Shown here: positions 1 to 12,700 of the stretch, in pieces
How positions within the stretch are numbered: the stretch's first letter is position 1
Layout of the letters: every line of letters begins with the position of its first letter
Assembly: GCA_949128115.1 (NCBI GenBank)
Contig: OX421968.1
Coordinates: 8,494,001 to 8,558,000 of the forward strand
Length of the DNA stretch: 64,000 nucleotides
Reading direction: 5' to 3'
DNA from: Anaspis maculata
Lineage: Eukaryota; Arthropoda; Insecta; Coleoptera; Scraptiidae
Translations under genes and position numbers: made by a program
Notes under the pieces: model-generated
Told to the model about the DNA's origin: nothing
Databases searched by the model: none
The model's input: the letters and a program-made list of their open reading frames with translations, nothing else

Positions 1-724
1 CAGTTTGGGATGTGGTCCGGCTTCTAAAATCTCAGTCACTGTGGTGGCAGCGCAGCCTAAACTCTTCAACCATTCCTGCACGCTCGGCAACAGCGTGTCA
101 AGAGGCTTTCCAGAGTCGCCGTCTACATTCGTCTTGAAAGTCAGCAGAATTGAGAGGAATTTACGTTTATCGCCGACCAAAAACGCGTTGCTAACGTGTG
201 GCAACTCACTTTTCACCAACTGTTCAATCGGAACGGGCGGGATATTTTCACCTCCGGCAGTAATGAGCAACTCTTTCAGGCGTCCCGTGATGTAAACGTA
301 GCCGTTCTCATCGACGTTGCCCAGATCGCCGGTGTGAAGCCAGCCATCGTCATCGATAGTTTCGCTGGTTTTAGTTTCTTCGTTCAAATAGCCCATGAAG
401 ACGTGACGACCATACATGCAGATCTCACCTTGCCCGTTTTCGTCCGGATTGAGGATTTTGGTTTTCATCCCGGGCAAGGTCATGCCTATCGTCTCCAATC
501 CGAACGAATCTTCTGTGCAAAGCGTGTGAGCACCGCTAGCTTCGGACATGCCGAACGCCTCCATAATGGGCAAATCTATGCTCAAAAAGTAACGCTTCAC
601 ATCCGGAGCGAGAGGGGCAGCAGCTGATGCGTACAAGTCGCAGTTGCTCAGGCCGAGAGCTTTTTTTACTTTGGAAAAAATCAACGAACTTGCCAAGTAA
701 TAACTCCAAGTGCTTGTGCTCACC
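1..724 (-). CDS. bgm: bgm coding exon 7 (partial, C-terminal half of adenylation domain)
   Basis: Acceptor TTTTACAG precedes base 724. The first base completes the glycine codon left open by the exon ending at 2634, giving KMKG-VSTSTW. The exon encodes residues 355-596 with the GWLHTGDLG and GRLKELLITAGG motifs and is still open at base 1, so the exon or gene continues outside the window. Confidence 0.93.
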
Positions 725-3700
725 CTGTAAAAAAAATATCGAATAAATAACACCTAGGTAGGTACTACATCATCTTCATCTCAAAACCCATCTGAGGGGT
801 CCAGTGTGATAAAAGGCCACGTGATTTGAAAAAAATTTAAAGTAGGAATGGACTAAAAACAGTCCAAGAAGGTTATGGGATTTTTTTTTGCAAATTATCC
901 ATTAGTCTTTAGGAAAACTGAAATTAGGGAACCACACGTAGTGTATTTTCGACGGCGGCCGACGCCGGGCGGGTTTGTAACTCAACAAACGAACCAAAGA
1001 AGGGGAAAAGCTTGTCTATGGGAAAAGCACACAGGGTTAGAAAGAAGGTGGTAGAGCCATGGCGATGAGTAAGAATCCTACGTGAAAATGGGATGATGTT
1101 CAAGTGCCGAAATGGAATTATTTAATGTCAGTAAATCGCATTTTTCCTTTCTTAAATCGACTCAGAGCTGAATAAGAGAATTGGATAGAATGGTTACTGT
1201 AAAATATGCTGTTTCCAAGGCCTTTTATGACAGAAGCACCCCTCTGAGAAGCCTCAAAATATTACAGCGCCACATAAAATCATCATCTAGGCATGTATAG
1301 TGGTATAGTGAGCAATAATCAATGCAATTCATCAGGTAGGTATTATTTTGCATAAAATAGCGAAGGGTTTGCACTGATTGATGTATTAATTCTAAATTTC
1401 TAGATGACGGCCGTTGGTAGATAGAAAACGTTCGAAGCCTTTTTTAGAGCATTATTTTCCACTGTGGAAAATCGCTATTAGTCGCGTCACGGGATCTCCT
1501 CCTCCTTTTATAAATTACTACTACCTACCTCTGAGCAATGCCTAAGGATAGGAAATTTCACCTAAACGTCCCCTATCGCCCCGCCATATTGACTTTGCCA
1601 CAAGTCAACCGATTTTAATGAACTTCTTTCTGTCTCGTTAAAGCTGTATGCCCGCCTAGATCAAAGTTCGATTTTGGTGTTCAATGAGTAGGTACTTATT
1701 CAGAGTTTTAGCACTTATTAACTACAGTAGACTGGCAATTTCATTTTCTTTATAAGCAAAGATACAACATAAACTGCTCAACATTTGAAATGTCAGTATC
1801 GAAAATTTTGCCCTTCTTCAAAATGGTATAACTTTGGATTGTCTCAACCGATTCCGATTTTGTCTTCACGGTTGTTTAGATACATCTTTCAGTTACTTCT
1901 TTTCATGACTAAAATGCAACTTTTCACGAAAAAAATCATATGAACATTGTTTCGATTTAAAAAAAAAATTATGGGCAAATTTGGAAAATTCAGCAAAAAT
2001 CCTTCAAGAATCAGTTTAAATTTTTGAAATTGGTTCAGAGATAAGCCGGCTAGTGGGGGGGGGGTCAATCTTAACGTGAACACCCTGTACTTCAAGCATC
2101 TTTTATATACCGAATTATAAGTACCTATATAGCACTAAATTTTATTTAATCTGTATCAAGATGACCCCTTATCACATTGATTTTACTCACAGAAAATACG
2201 CTTAGAGCTCACTCCGTGAGAACTTCGCTAGTAACTTGAGTGGAACATCACGCGAAACACCTGGCATTCCACATGATAAAATAATGTGTAAAGCTCATTC
2301 AAAACCCTTTGGAGGCATACAAAATCGTTTTCTTTCAGTATTATTGTGGAAATAAACCACGTTTACTCAGGTTAAATAAGAGAGGTTTTGATTGCCGACG
2401 TTTCTAACACCGTTTTGTTCTCAACGTTTATGGTGTAAAATCAAATGTCTACACTATTTCATATTGATATGACAGGTAAAACGTCTCGTTGCCCAAAACT
2501 GGTTCAATGACATGGGTGCTTTACGGAATTTTTACGCTAAGTCAATGTGTTAGCCCAGTAGCACTGGCTACTGTGGCTTATGTGACTGTAAACGTAATCG
2601 AGAACAGAATTAATTGAACTTGAAGTATCATACCCTTTCATTTTGCTGAAATGATGTTGCAGTGCTTGATTTTTGGCCCACGCAGCCACCGTTTTCTTGA
2701 CGGAACCGTTCTGAGCGGCAACCTGTTGCATTCTCTCGTACATCTTTTCCCAAACTCTGGGAACAGCTAGGAACTTAGTCGGCTGAACTTCTTGAAGAGT
2801 TTCAACCAAAGTACCCTTTAGAGCGTCTTTATTGGCGAAGTGAATGCAGGCCGCATTCGACATAACAATGTAGATGTCAATCATTTGAGCTGCAACGTGA
2901 CTCAAAGGCAAATAACTGACGAGGTGCTCTGTGCCTTTTTTGATTCCCAGTCTTTCGCTTACGGACAAAGCGTCATAAGTCAAGTTGTCGTGGCTCAGCA
3001 TCACCGCTTTTGGCTTTCCAACTGTCCCGGACTGCAAAGAAGATTATCAATAATTGATTATAATATTTAGTGAAATGTATGTTTACCGTATAAACTAAAG
3101 TGCAGCACTCATTTACAGACATTGTTTTTAGCCTACGATCCAGAGGTTCATCGGGTTGATCTCTTCCAATCTTCATTAAATCTTCCCACTGGAAAATAAA
3201 CTCGCAAATAATAAATATACCTATGCCTTCGTTTTATGTACTACCTGTCTACTTGTAATTTTATACTTACACCTAAAACGTCTGGATGGGAAGGCTGTCC
3301 TTGATATTGGATGATAGCTTTTAGATTCGGAAGTCGAGACTTGATTGACAAAATTTTTTCGAGCTGTTTTTCATCTTCCACCACAACTATGTTGGATCGA
3401 CTGTGATCGATGCAATAGAAACAAGCTTCACTAGTGTTTGTCGTATAGATTCCGCAAGCGATGCCTCTGTAATTTTTATTATCAACAATAACTCAAAATT
3501 TTATAGTCTTCTGGCTCTGGAGAGCTTGGTAAAAAAAAATTGATGAAGGTAGGTACTATTAGGAGTGTCCCAGCTATTGTAGAACAAATGCAAACGGTAA
3601 ACAGTCGGTACGGTATAATATACCCCTATAGCCTATAGTTAACATTTATTCATTACCCAGCAAGTATAGCGCCAAGATCCGAAATGAACCATTCGGGACT

Positions 3701-6700
3701 GTTGAATCCTAAAATGCAGACTGAGTGATGCTTTTCGAGACCTAACTGGATGAAAGCTTTAGCACAAGTTCTCACTTGTTCATAATAATCCCTGAAATTA
3801 GTACATGTTATATTACGTATCCACGATATCGATGGAAAATGTATGTAGTTACTTGTAGGAGACTTTGATCCATTTTCCGTTCGCTTTGTACGCTATCGCA
3901 TCATGGTTAGGGTATTTCTCAACGATCTGCTTGAAAAGTCCAGGGACAGATATCGGTGGAGTTGTTTCGATGGCTTTGCCACTCTCAGGAATTCGTAGTC
4001 TCACACGTCCTCCCGGGTTTACAGTGGTCAGCTCCACAGCCGGGAAAATTTGGTCTGGACCTAATAATTTTAAATTCAGCATAAAGGCTATTTGTTCAAA
4101 ATAACATTGATGTATTTCAAGGAAAATTCGAACATAACATCAAATCGTTATATTGTTTTTTTTTTAATAAAATTGTTCCTAACCATATTCAATTATGTGT
4201 GAAATATTCTCAACAGAATCAGCACTGACAATAATACAATCAGTTGTATGCAAAAGGACTAGTAACAACTCGTTATTCAAGTCAAGAGTGCATTCCGCAA
4301 TACATATTATGTGTAATTTATTAGCGTAATTTCACTATACAGACGTCCCAGAAATGAGTACACAAAAAGATATATTCCTAAGAAAGATAGAGGTCTCCAA
4401 AGTTGACGTTTGGATGTGGTTTTTATGGCATATCTCCGAAACCGTTCGTGATAAAAGAACAGAATTTTTTTATAGTCCCTAGGTTTTTATGCTTTACAGT
4501 ATGACGTTACGTCCATTACGAAATTTCACCCCGGGGGTGTCAAACTGATTGAGGGGGAAGTGAAATCCCCTTCAACTTTTTTGCGTGTGAATTTTTTCGA
4601 AGTTGAACACAACAATATGAATTTTCAAATATTTTCACAGCGGAAAGGTGCTCTTGTTGAATGCCGATAAAATGCATGGTTTTCAAGAAAAATCGATTTA
4701 AAAATTTCATTTTTAATTTAAATTTACCTACCTAGAAAACTGCCATCTTAAAACTTTTACAGTTTCCAACCAATTCACTTGAGATTTTAAGTCAACATGT
4801 ACTTTTGAAGAATATTCGTAATCATTGGTTGAATTTTGACGTTTCTTAAAGTCACCATTTTGGACTTTTACAGTTTTCAACTAATCCACTTGGTGATCCG
4901 AGTGGTGACGTCTAAAAACGTCAAAATTCAAAACTTGACAGATGCATAAGTATCGATTGTCTTTTGAAAGTACATGTTGATTCAATATCTCAAGTGAATC
5001 GGTTAGAAACTGTAAAAGTTGAAGATGGCAGTTTCTTAGGTACCTGATGAAATTTTTAGATCGATTTTTCTTAGACTATGCATTTTATCGAAATTCAACA
5101 AGGAGCACCTATCCTCTGTAAAAATATTTGACAATTATTCATATTGGTGTGTTCAACTTTGGAAAAATTCACACGCAAAAAAGTTTGAGGGGATTTTACT
5201 CCTCCCTCAATCAGTTTGACACTCCACGGGATAAAATTTTGAAACGGGCGTAACATTATATTATGAAGCATGGAATTTTAAGTAACTGTACAAAATTCTG
5301 TCTTTCTATCACGAACGGTTTCGGAGATGCCATAAAAACTACATCCAAAAAACAACTTTGGAGGCCTGTATCTCTCTTAGGAAGCATTTTGGTATAAGAG
5401 GTACCTAAGTTTGATTGAATCGACCCATTTTGTTGTCAGGAATATGTGATTTTTTGGTGTACTCATTTCTGGGACACCTGTAGGTACATATCTATTTATA
5501 CGTAGTACCTACCCCTGTATAATTATTATTTTTTTTAGCTAGAGTAATTACAATGGAAGTACTTTGTGTCCATAAATTATTTTTGCGCGGATTTTTTGTG
5601 AGGATAATTGGACATGTATTAGCAAGTCTGCGCATCATTAATTACAATATTATGTTTCATTATACAATTATTATACATACCTATTATGAAAAATAGTGAA
5701 ATATCAATTTGGGTATTTTATTTTATACCATAAAGGTGTCATAATTCGTAATCATTTGTTTTCAATAACAGGTAGCGGGAACGGGATGGCCGGCCGTAGC
5801 GTTGTTTCACTTTTTTTTTTTTCTTTTTTTTTTTTTGGCTCAAATCACGACGGAAATAATTTCATGAATTGATATTTAACTTATCTATACAAGAATAGAT
5901 AACAATAGTCAATACCTTGTCATTTCGCATGTGCGATGAGATAAATACCGGGGTATGCTGGACTTTAAACATTTTTACAAAATCCCAGAAACTTGAAGGT
6001 TGACAGTAAGACAACAAGGTTGTCCAAAATTCATTTTGCAACATTGGAATTTGTAGTTATCCAATGGTATTTTAAGAATCATCTGAACCAACAAAATATT
6101 TATAGCGCAATAAATTGAATAATGTCTAAACCAAAAAAAAGCAACTTGGTAATTTTTGAGCATGAGTGCTAGTGCATAGCATGAGAACATGCTAAACAGT
6201 TTTCTAATTATTCATTTTTGTTGACTTTTGCGCTCAAGAATAATGTCTGAAATTTGTACATGATTTGATGGCGATAGCTGATCATAGCCATATGTCATAA
6301 CTTTTAAGCGAATTAATAAAAATGTAGAAACATTTTTTCACGTTCATGTAACGTTGGTCGATTTCCGCAACGAGGCTCAACACCGACGCCGGTGAATGCT
6401 TTCCTCCACTATACCGGGAATATGGATTTTTAACGACCACCAACATCGCACTATCGTTCATATTTTACGTGTTATGCGATACACGTCTTGATACTCCTCT
6501 TGGTACCTACGACGCCACTGGATAGAACCTATAAGTGATGTGGTCAGATTACCTACTACAGCCCAGAAATGAGTAACATTGCATTTCATCTAAGAACAGA
6601 GCCTCTACATTGGAAATCCATCCCGGGGTCCCGTTAGGTTTTCAATCCCGAAAATCCCGGGATCATGTCACCGAGATCCCGGGATTTTCGGGATTTTTGA

Positions 6701-9700
6701 AATGATGCATCTTTTCACCTCAGTTGAATGAAAAATAGAGTCAGTACAAGAAAGTCAAGAAACACATATTATTAAAGTAAGCACATCATAATTTGATATG
6801 GACATGAAAATACCGACCCTTGAAAACTAAAGAACATGTCCAAACTCATTGAATAAAACAAAACTGTAATAAATTGAAGAAAAAACATTTTTTTCTTTTT
6901 CCTCAGCAAGTAATTTTTGCTTTCTCGAAGAAAGCACGCATTATTGCAATGCAACTGCGATGTTCTATTTATGCAAAATAAATACCTACAATAAAATACT
7001 GATATTGGTGGCAAATGATGATGTACTTAGAGTTGACGGCACACCACAGGGACCTGTGGGCGAGGCTGAACAGAAAATTAAAAATCGTTTTGGACGAGTC
7101 CGTGTGTTGAAATAGGGGAAGCAACACCGTCAACTGAAGTGGTGGACCATTACCAGGTCACAGGCGAACCTAAAATCCCACTACAAATCTAGGTGCACCA
7201 CTAGATGAACTCAGTTCGCGCAGATAGGCTCCGCCCACAGGTCCGTCCCTCTAGCATTCCGGGTACTCTACTTGAATGATCTGTTTCTTGCATTGACTCT
7301 GTTATTCACTCAACTGAGGTGAAAAGCTGCATCATTTGAGAAATCCCGAAAAACCCGGGATCCCGGGATTTGAAATTTTCGATCCCGAAATCCCGGGATT
7401 CCGATTAAGTCTCGGGATTGGATGCCCTACCTCTACATACATATGATAGAGCCTAAAGTAATATCGTCAGATTACCATGGCGCAGAATAGGCTATTTCGT
7501 TTGGGTAGGTGCGCATGTGTAAAGTAACAATTGGCGCCGATCTCTTGTTGTTTCGAGCGCTGTTGCCATTTTCATTATTCATCTACTTCCACGAATGATC
7601 ATTGACTCAATTCCAGTAAAAAAATTCCGCTGGAGACCAGAATGGTATCTAACATTCAACCAAGTTATTTGTGGAATTTTGGCTGCACTACAATGTTTTT
7701 TAGTGCTAATTTTCAATAGGTATGTTCCATCAGCAGTCCCCGACGGTCCGTGGACGTCAGCGACATGAGCATTACGATTTTGACGTTCCATCAAAATCTC
7801 GGACGAGTCCCCTGACTGACAATCCGCTGTTCCATCAGCGACTCAAACTAGTTTCGTGACGGTCAGAAAAGTTTGCAGATTTTACGGAAACTTTTCGTCC
7901 GGGCTTGCGCAGCGGAATACATTTATTTGGCATCGAGCCTTCTCTGGTCAATGTTCACAAATAATATAGGCTAGGTTGGTAGTTTCATTATTCATTCATT
8001 TAATTTCTAAAATACGGCTTACTTCCAGCTGCAAACTATCAAACGATAGAAAATTAAGTACCTAACCAATAGTCATGATTGACGGTTTGCTGTTCCATCA
8101 TGTGGTTCCATCAACGAGCAGCAGCTAGTCGGAAAATGTCCGAAGTAAGGCATGTGTACCTATTGCTTACAGTCAGGGCTGGGCGGTATTTCAAATACAA
8201 GTATTTGAAATACGTATTTGAAATACATTCAAGTATTTTGTATTTAAATACATTTGATTGAGAAGTATTTGTATTTTCGAATAGTTCAGGCAGCTAGTAT
8301 TTCGTATTTTGTATTTTAAATACATTTTTCGGAAAAATATTTTGATTTTCAAAATACAAAATAAAAAATACAGTTGTTTCCCATGCTCTTTAGTCTGTTC
8401 GGGCCGAAATTGTTCTGGTAATACTATATTCACCCCATTGACATTTCTTGCTTTTGCACACTATCTGGGATCGATAATGAGTTCGATTGCATCTTTTACG
8501 TTTTACTGGCAAGTGCATCCTACTGTCAGCCACGAGAGGTTCCATGTCGGATGTCGGACAATATTTTCGAAAAGCTGGTTGTCCCCAAAGGAAATCAACA
8601 TTTGTTATTTTGAAGAATTGATGAATGAAGTAAGGATAAGGAATAGGTTTGAATATGAAGTTTTCTTCACTTTGTTTATTTTATTTGTCTTTTCATACTT
8701 CATAATAGTTCTTATTGTTGCGACTGAATCAATGAAGTGTTCCCATTGAAATACTTGCATTTTACGGTTTTTCCAATAAAATGGTTGAAATACGCAATAA
8801 GAATGTATTTTGTATTTTGTATTTGGAATACTCTAGGTTGTATTTTGTATTTTGGAATTTCTTAGTCTTCCAAAATACGTATTTTGTATTTTGTATTTCA
8901 AAGACATTTCAAGAAGTAGTTTGTATTTTGTATTTCGACTATCTTGGATCGTGTATTTTGTATTTAAATACATTTTTCGAAGTATTTTGCCCAGCCCTGC
9001 TTACAGTTTGCAAACTGTCGGTGACTAGCTTGGGATTTCTGATGGAACAAACCTAATATCGGTGTACGAAACTATGAAATTCACGCCACACATGCGCACT
9101 CAAATTACTCAAAAAAAAACAAAAACGAAACGACCTTTTAACATCACATTACAATCATTACATGGAGTTTAATTGGTGAAATAAGGCGTTGCGGAATCAA
9201 TCGCTGTGGGCTTATTCATAGACAGAAATTCACCATTCAGGTCTCTTTAGAAAGCTACAAGGAGGTACTTTGGTTCGAACCAGACATTTTCAAAATTGAG
9301 AAATATTTTTTACAAAATTTGATTTTTTTGGATCGCGTTCCCTAGAGTTTGATCGTCCCACGTACCATTCTATTTATCCTTTTCTTCTTCTATTTTTTTC
9401 AGTAATTCCCTATTGCTGACCCTATCTATCCATGGTATTTTCATCATGCGCCTGTAGCACTACATTTCGAACGCTTCGAATTTTTTCTGATCTACCTCTC
9501 CTACCGTCCATGTTTCGCATCCGTACAACGTCGTGATCCATATTTCAAAAGTCTCTTCCGAACTGCTAAATTTATCGAAGTTTGGTTTCTTTTTGTTGAA
9601 AGCCTTGTCCTATGCTTTTCTAATGTCCCTCCTACTCCTACCATCCTGAGTGATTTGATTTGACTACCCAAATAAGAGAAATTCGCAACTTCTACCTTTT

Positions 9701-12700
9701 CGTTTCCAATCTGTATTCTCTTTTAAACCCTTATTCCATGTTCCTTATTGCATACCAAAATTTTGGTCTTATTTTTGTCGATTTTCATGCCCTAGTCCTC
9801 TGTTAAAACCTCTTCCATTCCGTTCAAAGCTATGGGCGCTTTCCACCTAGACGGTAGAAATACCACCAGATGGAACATGTTCCATAGTTTGGCACAAAAT
9901 TTTAGGTGATCCAATGAACGGCACAGAACCGGGTAAGAACACTCAAGGACGGAGTTGAATTGGTAAAATAAGCGTTGCGAAATCAATCCCTGTCGGTTTA
10001 TGACGGATTCTTACCATTTTGGTCTCTTTCGAAAGCTACAGGGAAAATCAAAACATTTTTTTTTGGAATTTGGAAATGCCAATGGGCTCAAACCAAAGAC
10101 ATCCTTGTAGCTTTCGAAAGAGACCAAAATTTTGTGCCAAACTATGGAACATGTTCAGTCTGGTGGTATTTGTACCGTCCAGGTGGAAAGCGCCCAATAC
10201 TGCTATGCCGTCCGTAAATCTAAAGGTGCGTTCAGTCAGCTTATTTAGCCGCAAGTTTTAATTTTAGTCGCAAGCGCAGTGACGCCCATTGGCATGAACC
10301 AGCCTCCTCAGAACAGCCAATAAGCGATGCACCGCTTACGACTAAAATTAAAACTTGCGGCTAAATAAGCTGACTGAACGCACCTTAAGCATAATAATCG
10401 TCTGACCTTGTATCCTACTTACGTAGTCGATTCTGTCTTTGTTAATGTTAACCGCCTCTTCGATATACAAGTTAAAAACTAAAGGTGATAGCCCGCACCT
10501 CTGCCTCACCCCTTTCCTAAAATCTACTTCTCTACGTTGCTACCCCAAATCGACGACTGCCGTTTGTTCTTCGAAGTCATATATACCAACCCAAATGTAG
10601 ATAGGTAGAAATAGGTACCTACTTTTACAAGTTACAATTTTTATATTGTCATTCAAATAGGTATATCAACTTTTTTTTCAAAATCAGGCGGTTGTTAGTC
10701 ATGCGATGTTATCATGTAGGTAGATAGGTCTTTAATCTTTAATCTTTACCTGAAATGTCCACCATTGTATGCCTATTGGTATCTAGCAAGTACCTACATA
10801 ATTATGATGAAATTTTTGGTTTTATTTCGCGTACCTACAGGGTGATCCCGAAAGGTCAGATCGAAAGAGTCGTAGTTGATACGGTAAATGGAATCGCTTA
10901 TGAAGCCTTAGCAGCTAAGAACAAAATTTAAAAATATGAGTTTCATTTTGTAGGGCAGTGTTATTTGAGTTCTATTCTCAGACAAAGAAAAAAGTAGTTA
11001 GGTACACATTCACTTAATTATTCTATTGTTTCGACTTAATCTCTCCGTTATGACTGAACAAAAAATTGTAATTTTTTTTGTTTCATATTTTCATATTTGA
11101 AAAAAACATTCGTATCAAAAGTATTATACAGGTGGCCCAATGAAAACCCAACAGACTGACTTTCGAGCACTTCGACCCCGTTTTTTTTTTCAGGAAAAAG
11201 CTTGGACAGACTTTTGGACAGCTCAATTTTCTTTTGAAGAGGGAAGTTCAAGGGCTATTAATTCAACCGTGCTGTTTCATCTACATAGCCGGGGTGTCAA
11301 CCCCTTCGATAATTTCAAATGGCAATACACCTATTCCGTCGGGAAATTATGGATCAAACATGGGGGTTACATGGGGGATTTCCCTATGTAACCGGCGCAC
11401 GCAGCGGGTTCACGACTTGATATCGCGATGGGATAGGTGTATAGGGGTTGAGCGACACACGATTTTGAAGCTCCTTCAGTGGAGGCAAATACTGCTGGCA
11501 GCTTTCCAGAGGACGCCAGTGTAGCAGAGTGTAGCTGAAGATTTCTGTGAGCTAGAGTCGTTAAAAAATGACATCCAAATGTCATCACTGTCGAAGTCGA
11601 AATAGTATTTTATGTTACTAGCGCCGAAAACCGGGCATAGCATAACGAACGTGAATGCAGCTCGAGGCCCCAGGCCGAGAGCTGCATGTAAGAGAGTTAT
11701 GCTATGCCGTTTTCAGCGCGAGTATCATACATCGTTTTTCGTGCTGCTTTTAATAAAATTACAAATAAATAAGATCATATCGCAATAATCATTGTAATAA
11801 ATTTCAAGTTGGTACTTCTGCCATTTATCACCAAGGCACGAGGCATATACCTACTAGATGCAGATTTTTGTGTGTCAAATGTCGATTTGAAAAATTGCGT
11901 CCTATGTTTGAATTTTCTTGCTCAAAACCGCCCTCCCCCTCCCCAATTAGAAGGGCCATCCTCCAATAATCCCGAAATCACTGAGCTCTAGTGTCTTGTG
12001 TGACGACGAAACACAAAATGGCATACAATTATCACTTTTGAGCCTTGGCGCCACAAAACGTCAAAAATCATTCTGCAATTGCACCAACAGCTATTAGAGA
12101 AATGACCCTAAGATATCAATTTTGAAAATGATTATTTATGATTTCAACTGATTAAGCCGAAAATTTCAAGCTATAACATTGGAAACGTGGTCTCTCTTGA
12201 ATTCTGCATGGTTTTGCAAGGTTAGTTTATTTTCTACGTGTACTTTTTACTTTGCCGCTCTAGATCTTTTTCTGATTATTACAGTGCAGGACACCGAGCG
12301 CATATTGTCATTTTCGGTTATGGCAGCACGAAAAAATAATTTCACCATAGGGTATCTCTGAATTTCACCAAGGTGCCTGTCACACACGCCTGTCACTGGT
12401 TAGAGAGCGGTTAGAAATAAAAATTTCACAAACGTCCACTGACCATTATTTAACTTGTTCTGGAAACGTTTTCCACCTTTCGCAATGACATCACAACAAT
12501 AATACGATACCTAGATGGTGCCTAAAGGCCTAAATATGTACAGTAAAAAGCACGATGAACAAACCTTTCCATACCTAGATGGTGCCTAAAGGCCTAAATA
12601 TGTACAGTAAAAAGCACGATGAACAAACCTTTCCAAGTTTCTTTCTGAGGTCTATTTATTTCTTGATTCTTTATAACCTCCACCCTCCACCTCCCGAAGT

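Larger units (their letters stand above)
7486..9136 (-). mobile_element. Interrupted copy of the AATAGG...CTTCGTTT element family
   Basis: Outer portions (7486-7718 and 9055-9136) match, in reverse orientation, the elements at 27584-28137 and 44004-44568, including GGTGCGCATG and the ATATCGGTGTACGAAACTATG-type block. About 1.3 kb of later insertions split it. No coding sequence is recognised. Confidence 0.75.
9360..10612 (-). pseudogene. Decayed LINE reverse transcriptase (RT fragment 3), interrupted by miniature elements
   Basis: Read on the minus strand. 10612-10386 gives FRKGVRQRCGLSPLVFNLYI, a reverse transcriptase block, followed by a degraded catalytic region (RFTDGIAVLG, where functional relatives have FADD). 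After the insertion at 9836-10193 it resumes with GMKIDKNKTKILVCNKE and FSYLGSQI, then EAFEM-stop-CYRRMMKIPWIDRVSN. Several stops and frameshifts make it non-functional. It belongs to an endonuclease-RT LINE lineage common in arthropods; I cannot assign the clade. Confidence 0.82.

Noticed and set aside
5811..5838. Poly-T tract as a processed pseudogene tail
   Set aside because: No gene-like sequence adjoins it on either strand and no flanking duplication was seen.
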